64,000 nucleotides of DNA from Psychrobacter sp. Choline-02u-9 (GCF_002836505.1 NZ_PJBF01000058.1:1-64000), one strand, 5' to 3'. Positions 9,732 through 20,342 are shown, numbered from the stretch's first letter. The notes: generated from the letters alone by a model not told the origin. Numbers and translations are program-made.

Positions 9732-11453
9732 ATGAGTACCAGTACTTCTAGCAATACCGCGCCACTATGGCAAGCCACTTACGACCAATACGGCCTAGAC
9801 AATCATTTGGATGTATTGGAAGGTAAGCACAACCTAATTGACTTACTGCAACCAAAGATCGAACAGCATAGTGAATTTCTAGCTTTTAGTATGGGTGCGG
9901 CGTCGCTCACTTTTAGGCAGCTAGATATTGCCAGTCGACGTTTTGCTACTTTTTTACAAGCGCAAGGTGTCGAGAAGGGTGATCGTATTGCGGTACAACT
10001 GCCAAATATACTGCAGTATGCCGTGGTACTGTTGGGTTGCCTACGTGCAGGTGTGGTATTGGTCAATGTTAATCCCATGTATACCCAATATGAATTGGCA
10101 CATCAGCTCACTGATGCTCAAGCATGTGGTCTAATTGTGCTAGATGGTATGAGCACTGCTTATGAGCAATTAGATGACACAGTCAAAGCGCAGTTAAAAT
10201 GGGTGGTCAGATGTTCCATTGATCCTAGCATTGCTGATAACGACATTGCCTTGCTCAGTCAGATTGGCTCAGAACAACCTGCGGACACAGATGAACAAAC
10301 ACATGCTTCCTCCGAATCATCAAATGAGTCATCACAGCACAACATAATGTTTGCCTATATTATGCAAGCCTATGATGCAAAAGCGTTTAAAGCCGTTACG
10401 ATTGAACGTGAAGATTTGGCCCTACTGCAATATACAGGTGGTACGACTGGCAAGCCAAAAGGCGCTATGCTCACTCATTATAATGTCATGGCAAATGTCT
10501 GCCAGTGCTACGCGATGTTTGGTAAAACGATTGAAGCCAATCGTAGCGAGCAGATTAAAATACTTAATCCCTTACCGCTTTATCATATTTTTTCGTTTAC
10601 GGTCTGCGGCTTGCTAGGTCTTTATGGCGGCTGGGAAGATATATTGGTCACTAATCCACGTGATATCGATGGTTTAGTGAATACCATTGAACAGCACGGA
10701 CCTCATGTTATCCCTTCAGTGAATACATTATTCATTGGCATGCTGCATCATCCAAAATTCGCTAGTCTAGATTTTAGTCGTTTAGCCTTATCTATCGGTG
10801 GCGGCACAGCGATTATTAAAGCGGTCTCTGATCAATGGCAGCAAGTGACAGGTATGATTATTAGCGAAGGCTATGGAATGTCTGAGACGGCGCCTGTTAT
10901 TTCTTTCAATCCGTCTGGCATTACAGAGTTCAATGGCAGCGTTGGACTGCCGCTTGCTTTGACAGATATCCATATCATTGATGAGAATGGGAATACGTGC
11001 CCAACAGGTACAAAGGGTGAGGTCTGTATCAAAGGGCCTCAGGTCATGCGCGGTTATTGGCAGCGAGACAATGCAGATACTTTTACCCCAAATGGCTACT
11101 TTAGATCAGGTGATATTGGCGTTATGAATGATGAGGGGTTTTTGACACTCGTCGACCGTAAAAAGGACATGATATTGGTGTCAGGGTTTAACGTATATCC
11201 CAATGAAGTAGAGGCTTCATTGACTGAACATCCTAAGGTGCTAGAAGTCGCTGTAATCGGGGTAGCAGACGACTATAGCGGAGAAGTACCAAAAGCATTT
11301 GTGGTCAAAAAAGATGCGAATCTCACCGTAGAAGAGCTACAAGACTTTGCGAGCAAGCGTTTAACTGGTTATAAGCGTCCACAGTCCTATGAGTTTATCG
11401 ATGAGCTACCTAAGACTGCTGTTGGCAAAATATTACGCAAATCCTTACGATAA
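9732..11453 (+). CDS. fadD: Long-chain fatty-acid-CoA ligase
   Basis: This 573-residue AMP-forming adenylating enzyme activates fatty acids to acyl-CoA for beta-oxidation or phospholipid use. The P-loop motif YTGGTTGKPKGAM begins at Y234; further signatures are GYGMSETAP, YFRSGDIGVMNDEG, DRKKDMILVSGFNVYPNEVE (fatty-acyl ligase signature) and the C-terminal PKTAVGKILRK with the catalytic lysine. Length matches FadD. A Ser/Glu-rich insert sits at about residues 185-205. Chain-length specificity is not predictable. Confidence 0.88.
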   Translation: MSTSTSSNTAPLWQATYDQYGLDNHLDVLEGKHNLIDLLQPKIEQHSEFLAFSMGAASLTFRQLDIASRRFATFLQAQGVEKGDRIAVQLPNILQYAVVLLGCLRAGVVLVNVNPMYTQYELAHQLTDAQACGLIVLDGMSTAYEQLDDTVKAQLKWVVRCSIDPSIADNDIALLSQIGSEQPADTDEQTHASSESSNESSQHNIMFAYIMQAYDAKAFKAVTIEREDLALLQYTGGTTGKPKGAMLTHYNVMANVCQCYAMFGKTIEANRSEQIKILNPLPLYHIFSFTVCGLLGLYGGWEDILVTNPRDIDGLVNTIEQHGPHVIPSVNTLFIGMLHHPKFASLDFSRLALSIGGGTAIIKAVSDQWQQVTGMIISEGYGMSETAPVISFNPSGITEFNGSVGLPLALTDIHIIDENGNTCPTGTKGEVCIKGPQVMRGYWQRDNADTFTPNGYFRSGDIGVMNDEGFLTLVDRKKDMILVSGFNVYPNEVEASLTEHPKVLEVAVIGVADDYSGEVPKAFVVKKDANLTVEELQDFASKRLTGYKRPQSYEFIDELPKTAVGKILRKSLR

Positions 11454-11512
11454 AAAATGTGTCATTTCGCTTATAAAAACAAGATGACATCAACGAAGCT
11501 ATCAATATAATT

Positions 11513-11550
11513 AAAAACTGGGCTGCTAAAAATAGTAGCCCAGTTTTTTT
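11513..11550 (+). terminator. Intrinsic terminator between convergent genes
   Basis: The stem CTGGGCTGCT/AGTAGCCCAG (one G-U) with an AAAAAT loop is followed by T8. It ends the acyl-CoA ligase transcript and could also serve the convergent gene. Confidence 0.9.
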
Positions 11551-11578
11551 GTCATTTAATTTATATAATGACTAAACT

Positions 11579-11983
11579 TTATCGTGCTTTATCAAACTTA
11601 CGATCTCTCAAGCTCAGATTGCCTCGTAGCACATCGCTATACATACGAAAGTCGCTAACAAAGCTTTTCAATGGAAACTTAAAAGAAGCGGGTTTGTTCT
11701 TTTCAAAGAAAAAGTGTCCAACCCATGCACAGGCATATCCGGCGGCAATGCCCTTTACCAAAGGTTTGGTTGAGCCAGTTTTGACAGACTTTGCCAGTCC
11801 TAATAAGCCAAAGCTACTACCTGCAAAATGTAGGCGACGACAGGCGATATTTTGATGCTCATCTAAATAAAAATCATAAAATGCCTGTTTGGGCGAGTTT
11901 TCAGTTTTTACCATGTCTTTTTTAGCGCTACTGATAGGGGTCTCAGTATTTTGGGTAGCGTCTTTTGTGGTGGTCTGATTCAT
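11579..11983 (-). CDS. DUF962 / Mpo1-like membrane protein
   Basis: This 134-residue protein has a hydrophilic N-terminal 35 residues and then a DUF962 domain: FYDFYLDEHQNIACRRLHF, a hydrophobic stretch, AWVGHFFFEKNKPASFKFPL and SDFRMYSDVLRG. The conserved His residues (EHxN, RRLHF, GHFFFEKNKPA) match the Mpo1 family, whose yeast member is an Fe(II) dioxygenase acting in alpha-oxidation of 2-hydroxy fatty acids. The bacterial role is unproven. It sits next to a fatty acyl-CoA ligase (convergent), which fits lipid metabolism but does not prove it. Confidence 0.82.
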   Translation of the reverse strand: MNQTTTKDATQNTETPISSAKKDMVKTENSPKQAFYDFYLDEHQNIACRRLHFAGSSFGLLGLAKSVKTGSTKPLVKGIAAGYACAWVGHFFFEKNKPASFKFPLKSFVSDFRMYSDVLRGNLSLRDRKFDKAR

Positions 11984-12374
11984 GTGGCTAGCTTCCTTGC
12001 TGGTGGGTTTGATAACTATTAATTACAGATGGTTTTTAACCGATTAGCTGGTGGCTTTTGAAGTAAATTATACGGATAAAAATTCTGTAAATAACGGTTT
12101 TTTATCATGATATTGATAGCTTTCAATGTAGCAAACCGATATGCGTAACACAAGCGCTAGATGCTGAGTCGCTACCTGTTAGCTTATAGGGTGGTCTTCG
12201 ATGTCCCCACTACAGTTTTGCATCGCTTGCGAGTGTTTGGCATAAATGCTTTAATGATAAAATTGCCCTGATTTTTGTGGTTATGACTTTTTTCTATACA
12301 TGTGATTTTATAACTATATAGCACGTGATTTTGGTAAACTATCCACTCTCTCTAACACGGTGACGACTTGTCCT
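11984..12374. other. Divergent intergenic region, no gene seen
   Basis: This gap should contain the promoters of the DUF962 gene (minus) and ppx (plus). No tRNA, repeat array or riboswitch was recognised. Confidence 0.45.
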
Positions 12375-13940
12375 ATGCCTATTGACTACCTTACGAATCC
12401 GCCAATTGGCGACGATGAAATGATGGCAGCCATCGATATTGGTTCCAACAGTTTCCATTTAGCTATTGCTCGTCTTGACCATGGGGAAGTGCGAAAAGTA
12501 GTCTCAATGTCTGAAAAGGTACAGCTCGCCGCCGGTTTGGACGAAAATAATATTCTAAGCGCAGCTGCTGAGCAGCGCGGTCTTGATTGTTTAAGCCGCT
12601 TTGTGGCGCGCTTGGATTCAGTACCGCCAGAGCGGATTCGTGTGGTCGCGACCAATGCATTGCGTCAAGCCAAAAATGCTAACGACTTTATCTCCCGTGC
12701 CAATAAAATTCTGCCAAAACCTATTGAGATTATCGCGGGCCGCGAAGAGGCGCGATTGATTTATTTGGGCGTCTCGCATACCAACGAGAGTAGTGATAAA
12801 CGCTTGGTTATGGATATTGGCGGTGGTTCGACAGAGTTTATTATTGGTCAAAATTTTGATCCATTATTGACTGAAAGCTTACAAATGGGCTGCGTTTCTT
12901 TTACCCAAAAATTCTTTGCTGACGGCCTGATTACTAAAGAAGCTTTTAATAGTGCGATTTCAGGTGCACGTAAAGAAGTCTTAGCGATTAACGGTCGTTA
13001 TCAAAAGACAGGCTGGAGTAGCGTAGTCGGCTCAAGCGGTACAATCAAAGCGGTGCGTAATGTCCTAGTGTCAAAGGGTTGGGCCGATGAGCAAGAACGC
13101 ATTACTTACAAAGGTGTCAAAAAATTAGAGAAATTGCTGATTAAGATTGGCAATATTGATGATATCGAGTTAGAAGGCGTCAAAGAACATCGTAAAGCCG
13201 TATTTCCTGCTGGCGTGGCAGTATTGCGCGCTGTGATGAAAGTGCTGGGCGTTGAGACCATTACTTATTCAGATGGCGCGTTACGTGAAGGCGTTATGTA
13301 TGACATGCTAGGCCGTTTCGCTAGTGAAGATGTGCGTGACCGCAGTGTATTGGCATTAATTAAGCGTTATTCAGGGGACAAAAAGCAAGCCAAACAAGTG
13401 GTAAAAACTAGTCGCCATTTATTTGAACAAGTAAAAGATAAGCTTGCGCTGTCCAATGATGATTGCGACTTGCTCAGACGTGCTGCTTTCTTGCATGAGA
13501 TAGGACTGGCAATCAGTCACAGTAGCTATCACAAGCACAGCGCGTATTTGCTGGAGTACTCGGATATTCCAGGGTTTTCGCAAGTCGATCAAAAACGCAT
13601 GGCGCAGTTGATGCTTAACCATCGCCGCAAGCTCAAAGCCGATATGCTAGAGCAGACTTGTCAGATTGGTGGTGATCAGCTGGTTTACCTTTGCTTACTG
13701 TTGCGCCTCGCCGTACTGGCACATCATAGCCGCAGTGATTACGCGCTACCAGAGCTGGAATTAAAGGTAGTCGCTGAAAACAGCTGGCAAATCACTTTAG
13801 TAGATAGCAGTGAGCATTATGCGTTCTTGCTAGCAGATTTGCGTACTGAGATTGACCAGTTTGCTAAGTGGGGCGTACAGCTTAGTGTGATTGAAGCTCA
13901 AGAGGCCGAGACTCCAGAGATTGAGCAGTTACCATTGTAA
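12375..13940 (+). CDS. ppx: Exopolyphosphatase, Ppx/GppA family
   Basis: This protein of about 521 residues of the ASKHA fold hydrolyses terminal phosphate from polyphosphate (or pppGpp). MAAIDIGSNSFHLAIARL is the phosphate-1 loop, VMDIGGGSTEFIIG the phosphate-2 loop, and VVGSSGTIKAVRNVL the third motif. The C-terminal half is an HD-like helical domain (AAFLHEIGLAISHSSYHKHS). The start is uncertain: GTG 12360, ATG 12375 and ATG 12417 are all in frame and none has a strong ribosome binding site. Confidence 0.92.
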   Translation: MPIDYLTNPPIGDDEMMAAIDIGSNSFHLAIARLDHGEVRKVVSMSEKVQLAAGLDENNILSAAAEQRGLDCLSRFVARLDSVPPERIRVVATNALRQAKNANDFISRANKILPKPIEIIAGREEARLIYLGVSHTNESSDKRLVMDIGGGSTEFIIGQNFDPLLTESLQMGCVSFTQKFFADGLITKEAFNSAISGARKEVLAINGRYQKTGWSSVVGSSGTIKAVRNVLVSKGWADEQERITYKGVKKLEKLLIKIGNIDDIELEGVKEHRKAVFPAGVAVLRAVMKVLGVETITYSDGALREGVMYDMLGRFASEDVRDRSVLALIKRYSGDKKQAKQVVKTSRHLFEQVKDKLALSNDDCDLLRRAAFLHEIGLAISHSSYHKHSAYLLEYSDIPGFSQVDQKRMAQLMLNHRRKLKADMLEQTCQIGGDQLVYLCLLLRLAVLAHHSRSDYALPELELKVVAENSWQITLVDSSEHYAFLLADLRTEIDQFAKWGVQLSVIEAQEAETPEIEQLPL

Positions 13941-14117
13941 GTATTGAGTTAAAGATTAACGTAACAAAAGCGGCGTTGTCGATAATGTCATGCTATTTAA
14001 GATGTGCTACTATAGCTCCTATTGAGTTTACAACTGTACTTTCATTATCTGAATACGGATAACGATATTATTCTTAAACATAAATACATTAAGTATAATT
14101 ATTAAAGGGAAGCGTCT

Positions 14118-14921
14118 ATGAGCACTGTCTGGGATAGTGTGCAGCTTGCACGACACGCCAAGCGTCCATTATTTATGGACTATGTTAATCAGCTTTTTAC
14201 CGAATTTGACGAGTTGCATGGCGACCGTGCTTTTGCCGATGACAAAGCCATACTAGGTGGTCTTGCACGTTTTGATGGTCAGCCTGTGATGGTAATTGGT
14301 CAGCATCGTGGTCGTAGCACCCGTGAGCGTATTGCTCATAACTTTGGTATGGCCAATCCTGAAGGCTATCGCAAAGTGATTCGTTTGGTCAAAATGGCTG
14401 AGCGCTTTAACATTCCTGTGATGACCTTTGTCGATACCCAAGGTGCTTACCCTGGTATTGGTGCAGAAGAGCGCGGACAAGCGCAAGCGATTGCAGAAAG
14501 CATCGCTGTATTCTCTAGTCTGAAAGTGCCTGTGATTGTGACTATCATTGGTGAAGGCGGCTCAGGCGGCGCATTGGCGATTGGTGTCGGTGATAAAGTA
14601 AATATGCTACAAAACAGCATTTACTCAGTGATTTCGCCAGAAGGCTGTGCTTCTATCCTCTGGAAAACCGCCGAGAAAGCACAAGACGCTAGTGAAGCAT
14701 TGAAATTAAATGCAATCAACCTTTACCAAATGGGTTTGATTGACGCTGTCATCGAAGAGGGCGAAGGCGCACATGTGCAGCCACAACCTGTGATGAATGC
14801 GCTAAAAGCACTGATTACTGAGCAGCTTGATGAGATTAAAGATTTAGATCCTCAAGAGCGTTGTGAGCTACGTTATGAAAAGCTAAAGTCTTTTAACTCA
14901 GAAGTGATGTTGCCTGCTTAA
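14118..14921 (+). CDS. accA: Acetyl-CoA carboxylase carboxyltransferase subunit alpha
   Basis: This 267-residue crotonase-fold subunit forms an alpha2beta2 carboxyltransferase with AccD, making malonyl-CoA for fatty acid synthesis. Signatures are [40 protein letters not shown] and [16 protein letters not shown]. It lacks about 50 N-terminal residues of E. coli AccA (319 aa), as expected for Moraxellaceae. AAAGGGAAG precedes the ATG. Confidence 0.96.
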   Translation: MSTVWDSVQLARHAKRPLFMDYVNQLFTEFDELHGDRAFADDKAILGGLARFDGQPVMVIGQHRGRSTRERIAHNFGMANPEGYRKVIRLVKMAERFNIPVMTFVDTQGAYPGIGAEERGQAQAIAESIAVFSSLKVPVIVTIIGEGGSGGALAIGVGDKVNMLQNSIYSVISPEGCASILWKTAEKAQDASEALKLNAINLYQMGLIDAVIEEGEGAHVQPQPVMNALKALITEQLDEIKDLDPQERCELRYEKLKSFNSEVMLPA

Positions 14922-15005
14922 TTGGTTGCTATGGCGCCTTTATTGTTAAGTCGCTATTATTCAATAATAGGTTTTTCATATTAGAGTTTGAGTCTTAATG
15001 CTAAA

Positions 15006-15038
15006 ATAAAAACGTGTCATTCAATGGCGCGTTTTTTT
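15006..15038 (+). terminator. Intrinsic terminator of accA
   Basis: An eleven-pair stem AAAACGTGTCA/TGGCGCGTTTT with two G-U pairs is followed by T7, about 85 bases after the accA stop. Confidence 0.75.
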
Positions 15039-15161
15039 ATGGCTGTTACTATATAAAGCCCTCAATACAAAGCACCTAACGCAATGTATTGATTAACGTA
15101 GGTGCTCACACATCAGCACGATAGTAAATGTACAACCGCTTAATAATAACTAAGGCTGAAT

Positions 15162-16736
15162 ATGACCAGCAGCGCAATCATCTCACATCCTATTAAATCA
15201 ATTGCCGATTTGCCAGTTGATAAGACACTAGCAACCGCATTATTGAGCAGTATGTCTGTGTATAGTGATCAGCTGCACGGTCGTCGTCTTTGGCTGGCAT
15301 GTAGTGGTGGGCGTGATTCATTGGCACTTGCAGCGCTGTGTGTGCAGCTCTACCGACAAGGTAAATTGCCATGTCTGCCGCAGCTGTTACATGTCGATCA
15401 TGGGTTACAGTCGGATAGTTGGCATTGGGCTAAGCATGTTGCCAACTGGGCGCAAGCGCAGCAGTTGCCTTGTCGCATTTTACAGGCACAAGTGAATGGG
15501 CATGATGAGCAGGCCGCTCGGCAAGCGCGTTATAATATTATGCGTGCTCATATTAACCAAGATGATGTATTGCTATTAGCGCATCACGCTGATGACCAAG
15601 CTGAAACGGTATTAATGCGATTGATTCAAGGAGCAGGAGTCAACGGTCTGTCTGGTATACAGCCGTGGAGTGTACGAAGACAAGGCGGGCAGCGCAATGT
15701 CCTGTGGCGACCTTGGCTCACGATACGACGAGCCAATATTAGCGCCTACGCCAAGCGCTTAGAGTTGCCTTATATAGATGATCCTACGAATGACAGCGGT
15801 GACAATGTGCGTAGTGGGCTACGCCGCGACATCATGCCAATACTGGCTACATACAATCACAATGTCATCGATAATATTGCTCGTAGTGCGCAGCTGTTAA
15901 GTGATGCACAGGAAACAGTCAATGCTCAAGCTATGCAGGATATGCAGCAGACAGAAAATACAGACCTGCAACTTTTACCTGCACAGCGCGTGCTAAATAT
16001 CGATACGTTGCAAAAGCTACCCATGTATCGTCAACGTCAATTATTGCACTATTGGCTCGGTCAAGATGAGCCGTTACCACCTGCTAAGCAACTCGTCGAT
16101 GATGTGTTAACTCTAAGCCAACGTGATAACCAAGATCATCAAACAGAACTGTTTTGGCAAGGTCGTAAGGCATCTTATACCATTCGGCGCTATCGTCAGC
16201 AGCTCTATCGTATGAGCAGCGAGTGGCTGTCTTGGCTGAAGTTACCACTGACCGAGCAGGTGCTGCCACTATCCAGACTGACCTTATCTAGTAACTTATT
16301 TAGTCATTCAGCTGATAATTTAACATCAATCATCATGCGTAGCAGTGATCGTTATACTTGGCAGTTGCAAGTAAAAGCAGATGCGCTGGTACGATTGTTA
16401 GAAAATAGTGCGGACGGTATAGCACAGCAGGCAACGTTAAAAATAGCACCGTTAGACCGTAAGCAACGGCTAAAGACTGAGATGGCTGCGCGCCCACAAG
16501 CAGGCAAAAAACTATATCAGACGCTTGGGATTCCATTATGGCTACGGGAAAGCCTGATGGTAGTCAGCATCACCTTTATAAAAAAATCTGAAGTTGGAAG
16601 CGAAATAGAAACTGATATTCCTCTATTACTAGCATCACCATTTGAGAGTTGGCTTTTGAGTTCTGAGCAGACAGATAGCGATGCCAAAAGCAATCAATTA
16701 GCTGAGTACATCAAAAGTGAGCTTAGTCTAAAATAG
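15162..16736 (+). CDS. tilS: tRNA(Ile)-lysidine synthetase
   Basis: This 524-residue enzyme adds lysine to C34 of the CAU-anticodon isoleucine tRNA, making it read AUA. The N-terminal PP-loop ATPase motif SGGRDS is at residues 48-53; LHVDHGLQ, ARYNIM, LLAHHADDQAETVLMRL and NVLWRPWL follow as in the family. The C-terminal TilS domain is divergent but present (LKIAPLDRKQRLKTEM). It is longer than E. coli TilS (432 aa), with linker expansions. Confidence 0.95.
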   Translation: MTSSAIISHPIKSIADLPVDKTLATALLSSMSVYSDQLHGRRLWLACSGGRDSLALAALCVQLYRQGKLPCLPQLLHVDHGLQSDSWHWAKHVANWAQAQQLPCRILQAQVNGHDEQAARQARYNIMRAHINQDDVLLLAHHADDQAETVLMRLIQGAGVNGLSGIQPWSVRRQGGQRNVLWRPWLTIRRANISAYAKRLELPYIDDPTNDSGDNVRSGLRRDIMPILATYNHNVIDNIARSAQLLSDAQETVNAQAMQDMQQTENTDLQLLPAQRVLNIDTLQKLPMYRQRQLLHYWLGQDEPLPPAKQLVDDVLTLSQRDNQDHQTELFWQGRKASYTIRRYRQQLYRMSSEWLSWLKLPLTEQVLPLSRLTLSSNLFSHSADNLTSIIMRSSDRYTWQLQVKADALVRLLENSADGIAQQATLKIAPLDRKQRLKTEMAARPQAGKKLYQTLGIPLWLRESLMVVSITFIKKSEVGSEIETDIPLLLASPFESWLLSSEQTDSDAKSNQLAEYIKSELSLK

Positions 16737-16913
16737 AAAGCGTTGAAAGTTTAATATTCGTTGGCTGACTCATTGATTTTTATCGGATTGATATCAGGCG
16801 CGACATTTTGAATTTATCAAACGGCGATAGTGGCAGTATGATAAACTGAGTGTCGTTTTATATATCAGTATGTTAAGTTGAATACCTTTGAATTTTGTGA
16901 CTAGGAGACAAGT

Positions 16914-17747
16914 ATGTCGGTATTAGATAATAAAAAAATCAGTTTTATTGGTGGCGGAAACATGGCACAAGCGCTCATTAGCGGGCTTGTGGGTTGCGGC
17001 ATCAAACCAAATTTGATCACGGTCGCCGATCCTAGCAGCGATGCACGTGAGCAATTAGCCGCCAAAGGTCTAAATACTGTTGATCCAATGGCTGATCCAA
17101 AGTCTGCTGTGATCGGTGCGGATATCGTGGTGCTAGCAGTCAAACCACAAATGATGAAAGTGGTGGTAAGTGCTTTTGCTGACGTATTAGACACTCAATT
17201 GGTCATTTCAGTGGCTGCAGGCTTATCGACTGATCTTTTATCAAACATGCTAGGCGGCTATAGCAATATCGTCCGTGCAATGCCAAACACGCCTTCTATG
17301 ATTCAGATGGGTGCGACTGGCCTCTACGGTACAGATAACATCTCAGCAGAACAGAAGCAGCTAGCAACGGCCGTTATGGAAGCCTCAGGTTTGGTCATGT
17401 GGGTCGATGACGAAGAGCATATGCATGCGGTCACAGCCGTATCAGGTTCAGCGCCAGCGTATATGTTTTACTTCATCGAATCGATGGTCGATGGGGCAGT
17501 TGCATTAGGGCTAGATAAAGAACAAGCCTCAGCGCTTGCTATGCAAACCATGTTAGGTGCTGCAAAAATGGCGATTAACAGTGATGATGCACCAGCTGAG
17601 TTACGTCGTAAAGTCACTTCACCGAACGGTACTACTCAGGCAGCGGTCGAGTCAATGCAAGCCAATGAGATTGGTCGTCAAATCAGCGAGGCCATGCAAG
17701 CTTGCTATGATCGTAGCCAAGCGTTAAGTGAAGAGATGAGTAAGTAA
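16914..17747 (+). CDS. proC: Pyrroline-5-carboxylate reductase
   Basis: This 277-residue NAD(P)H-dependent enzyme catalyses the last step of proline synthesis. Signatures are ISFIGGGNMAQALISGL (Rossmann), VLAVKPQMM, RAMPNTPSMIQMGATGLYG, AVSGSAPAYMFYFIESM and VTSPNGTTQAAVESM. AGGAGA lies 6 bases before the ATG. It is followed by the yggT-like gene on the same strand, the usual proC-yggT arrangement in gammaproteobacteria. Confidence 0.97.
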   Translation: MSVLDNKKISFIGGGNMAQALISGLVGCGIKPNLITVADPSSDAREQLAAKGLNTVDPMADPKSAVIGADIVVLAVKPQMMKVVVSAFADVLDTQLVISVAAGLSTDLLSNMLGGYSNIVRAMPNTPSMIQMGATGLYGTDNISAEQKQLATAVMEASGLVMWVDDEEHMHAVTAVSGSAPAYMFYFIESMVDGAVALGLDKEQASALAMQTMLGAAKMAINSDDAPAELRRKVTSPNGTTQAAVESMQANEIGRQISEAMQACYDRSQALSEEMSK

Positions 17748-17866
17748 ACACTGACAAGGTGCGCTGTGAGTCACCACTGACGACACACCTTATGTAATCA
17801 TCAGCATCTGATAATGACATTTGTCATCCTAGAGTCTGTTAATAATGTCACATTGAGTAGCACTTC

Positions 17867-18436
17867 ATGAACAACATGTTATTTCAAATTTTTGATTTGG
17901 TCACCACATTCGCTATGATGCTGGTGTTTATTCGTTTTATGTTGCAGTTTGCAGGGATGGATGCGAGCAATCCGATGATTGCACCTGCCTATAAAGCGAC
18001 ACATATCGTCGATGTATTTGGGCGTATTTTCCCGACTGTTGCACAGGGTCGTATTAGCATTGCCGCTATCGTGCTGATGTTTTTGATTCGTCTAATCGAC
18101 ATCTCTGGAAAGGCCGCATTGACGCATAAAAGTATTGCCCCTGTACCGCTATTTTTCACGGGTACGACTAGCTTATTGTTAGACTTTTTACGCATGTGTC
18201 GCTATCTAGTGATTGGTTCTATCATCGTTAGCTGGATTGTGGTGTTTACCAGATCTGAGCATCCGATTATTGGCATTATTATCAATTTGGCTGAGCCTAT
18301 TTTGGCCCCGTTTCGTCGTATCACACCGAATTTAGGTATGCTCGACTTATCGCCAATGGTCGCTTTCTTAGCATTTTATTTGCTGGAGATATTCATCGGG
18401 GGTTTGGCTGCGAGTGTGTTGCCAACCTTGGGTTAA
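17867..18436 (+). CDS. YggT family membrane protein
   Basis: This 189-residue inner-membrane protein has two YGGT domain repeats: the first around residues 1-75 (IRFMLQFAGMDASNPMIAPAY), the second around 95-185 (IVSWIVVF, PILAPFRRITPNLGMLDLSPMVAFLA). Each carries two hydrophobic helices. The family is associated with osmotic tolerance and cell envelope functions but its biochemistry is unclear. Position after proC is conserved. Confidence 0.92.
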   Translation: MNNMLFQIFDLVTTFAMMLVFIRFMLQFAGMDASNPMIAPAYKATHIVDVFGRIFPTVAQGRISIAAIVLMFLIRLIDISGKAALTHKSIAPVPLFFTGTTSLLLDFLRMCRYLVIGSIIVSWIVVFTRSEHPIIGIIINLAEPILAPFRRITPNLGMLDLSPMVAFLAFYLLEIFIGGLAASVLPTLG

Positions 18437-18465
18437 GACTAATAGAATTACATTTAAAAACTGTC

Positions 18466-18506
18466 ATAAAAAAGGTGCTCTATATAAATATGGAGCGCCT
18501 TTTTTA
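18466..18506 (+). terminator. Intrinsic terminator between yggT-like gene and thiD
   Basis: The hairpin AAAGGTGCTC...GGAGCGCCTTT with an AT loop, preceded by A-run and followed by T-run, lies between convergent genes and may act bidirectionally. Confidence 0.75.
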
Positions 18507-18528
18507 TATCTATCATTTGTATCTTACG

Positions 18529-19344
<816 letters not shown>

Positions 19345-19398
19345 TTAAAGTAAGTGACAAATACTATAGCCACCTACTACTAAAAAATCTATCATAGT

Positions 19399-19464
19399 CT
19401 TATGCTTATGCTTATGCTTATGCTTATGCTTATGCTTATGCTTATGCTTATGCTTATGCTTATG
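19399..19464. repeat. Hexanucleotide microsatellite, 11 copies of CTTATG
   Basis: Eleven perfect tandem CTTATG units (66 bp; CATAAG on the minus strand) lie 75 bases upstream of the thiD start and about 265 bases before tRNA-Ser. Perfect arrays of this length are prone to slipped-strand copy change. The unit being six bases, length change would shift spacing, not a reading frame. Confidence 0.97.
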
Positions 19465-19728
19465 GATGAGGTATAAGACGGTAGAGTGAGTAGACCTAAT
19501 ATTAGTAAGCAGTTTGGTCGTTATATTTAGCAATGATATGTCGCAATTTTCCTTATAAAAATGCAATATAAGTACTTATATCTATAATTTTGATAAAAGC
19601 CGCATTAAATCTGTAGACAACGCTTGCAATTCGTTTTGGCTTTGTTATAATACTCGCCCACGACATGAGACGTATTGTTAGCATCAATACTATGTTTATA
19701 GATTTTTTATAAATGTCTTGAATCGTTA

Positions 19729-19818
19729 GGTGAAGTGGGTGAGTGGCTGAAACCAGTTCCCTGCTAAGGAACCATACGTGTAAGCGTATCGAGGGTTCGA
19801 ATCCCTCCTTCACCGCCA
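19729..19818 (+). tRNA. tRNA-Ser(GCU)
   Basis: A 90-nt class II tRNA. The acceptor stem GGTGAAG/CTTCACC is perfect, followed by discriminator G and an encoded CCA. The anticodon stem GTTCC/GGAAC encloses CTGCTAA with anticodon GCT. A long variable arm (ATACGTGTAAGCGTAT) and GGTTCGAATCC T-arm are present, all as expected for serine tRNA. Confidence 0.97.
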
Positions 19819-19913
19819 TTTATTCAGTTGTTATTAGAGTAATAACGCAATATACTGCGTTAAACATTTTAATAATTAATTCAAAAAATAATTTGTTCTA
19901 ATTAAAAAAAATG

Positions 19914-19942
19914 TTGACACAAGCGATATTATCTATATAATG
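19914..19942 (+). promoter_or_regulatory. Sigma-70 promoter of tRNA-Arg
   Basis: TTGACA, about 17 bases, then TATAAT: a consensus sigma-70 promoter just upstream of the tRNA-Arg gene, as expected for a strongly expressed stable RNA. Confidence 0.8.
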
Positions 19943-19999
19943 ACCAACCTAATTTACTGCAAAAGATATTATCTTCGCAGTGGATAAAGTGCAAAATAC

Positions 20000-20076
20000 G
20001 CGCCTGTAGCTCAGTTGGATAGAGCACTTGGCTACGAACTAAGGGGTCGGGAGTTCGAATCTCTCCAGGCGCACCA
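20000..20076 (+). tRNA. tRNA-Arg(ACG)
   Basis: A 77-nt tRNA with acceptor GCGCCTG/CAGGCGC, discriminator A and encoded CCA, D-arm AGCTCAGTTGGATAGAGC, anticodon loop CTACGAA (anticodon ACG, normally edited to ICG by TadA) and T-arm GAGTTCGAATCTC. A promoter-like TTGACA...TATAAT is present at about 19,914-19,941 (17-bp spacing), about 60 bases upstream. Confidence 0.97.
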
Positions 20077-20116
20077 TTTGCATAATAGCTTAATTTAAGC
20101 TGATAAAACATTAAAA

Positions 20117-20152
20117 TAATCGCCTGTCTTATGACAATTGGCGGTTTTTTTA
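20117..20152 (+). terminator. Intrinsic terminator of tRNA-Arg
   Basis: The hairpin CGCC-TGTC/GACA-(ATT)-GGCG with a TTAT loop is followed by T7, about 45 bases after the tRNA. Confidence 0.7.
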
Positions 20153-20342
20153 TGTCTGTAGCTTTTACCCTTCTACTTATTTATTCTACGATCATCTCCT
20201 GTGTATAACATGATTGGATAGCCAACTAATAATATTAAAGAGCCATCTATGATATCGGACAGTCATTTAGGATAATGTACGATAGCCCCACCATTTACGG
20301 TACAATAGCGTTACTATTCACTGCTTGCTATGAGCTTGTACC

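Noticed and set aside
11568-11855. Plus-strand ORF opposite the DUF962 gene
   Set aside because: The minus frame matches a known family; the plus one is a shadow.
19399-19464. CTTATG array as a CRISPR
   Set aside because: There are no spacers; it is a simple hexamer repeat.
19345-19566. Minus-strand ORF with His-Lys repeats
   Set aside because: It is only the translation of the CTTATG array; no ribosome binding site and no other protein character.
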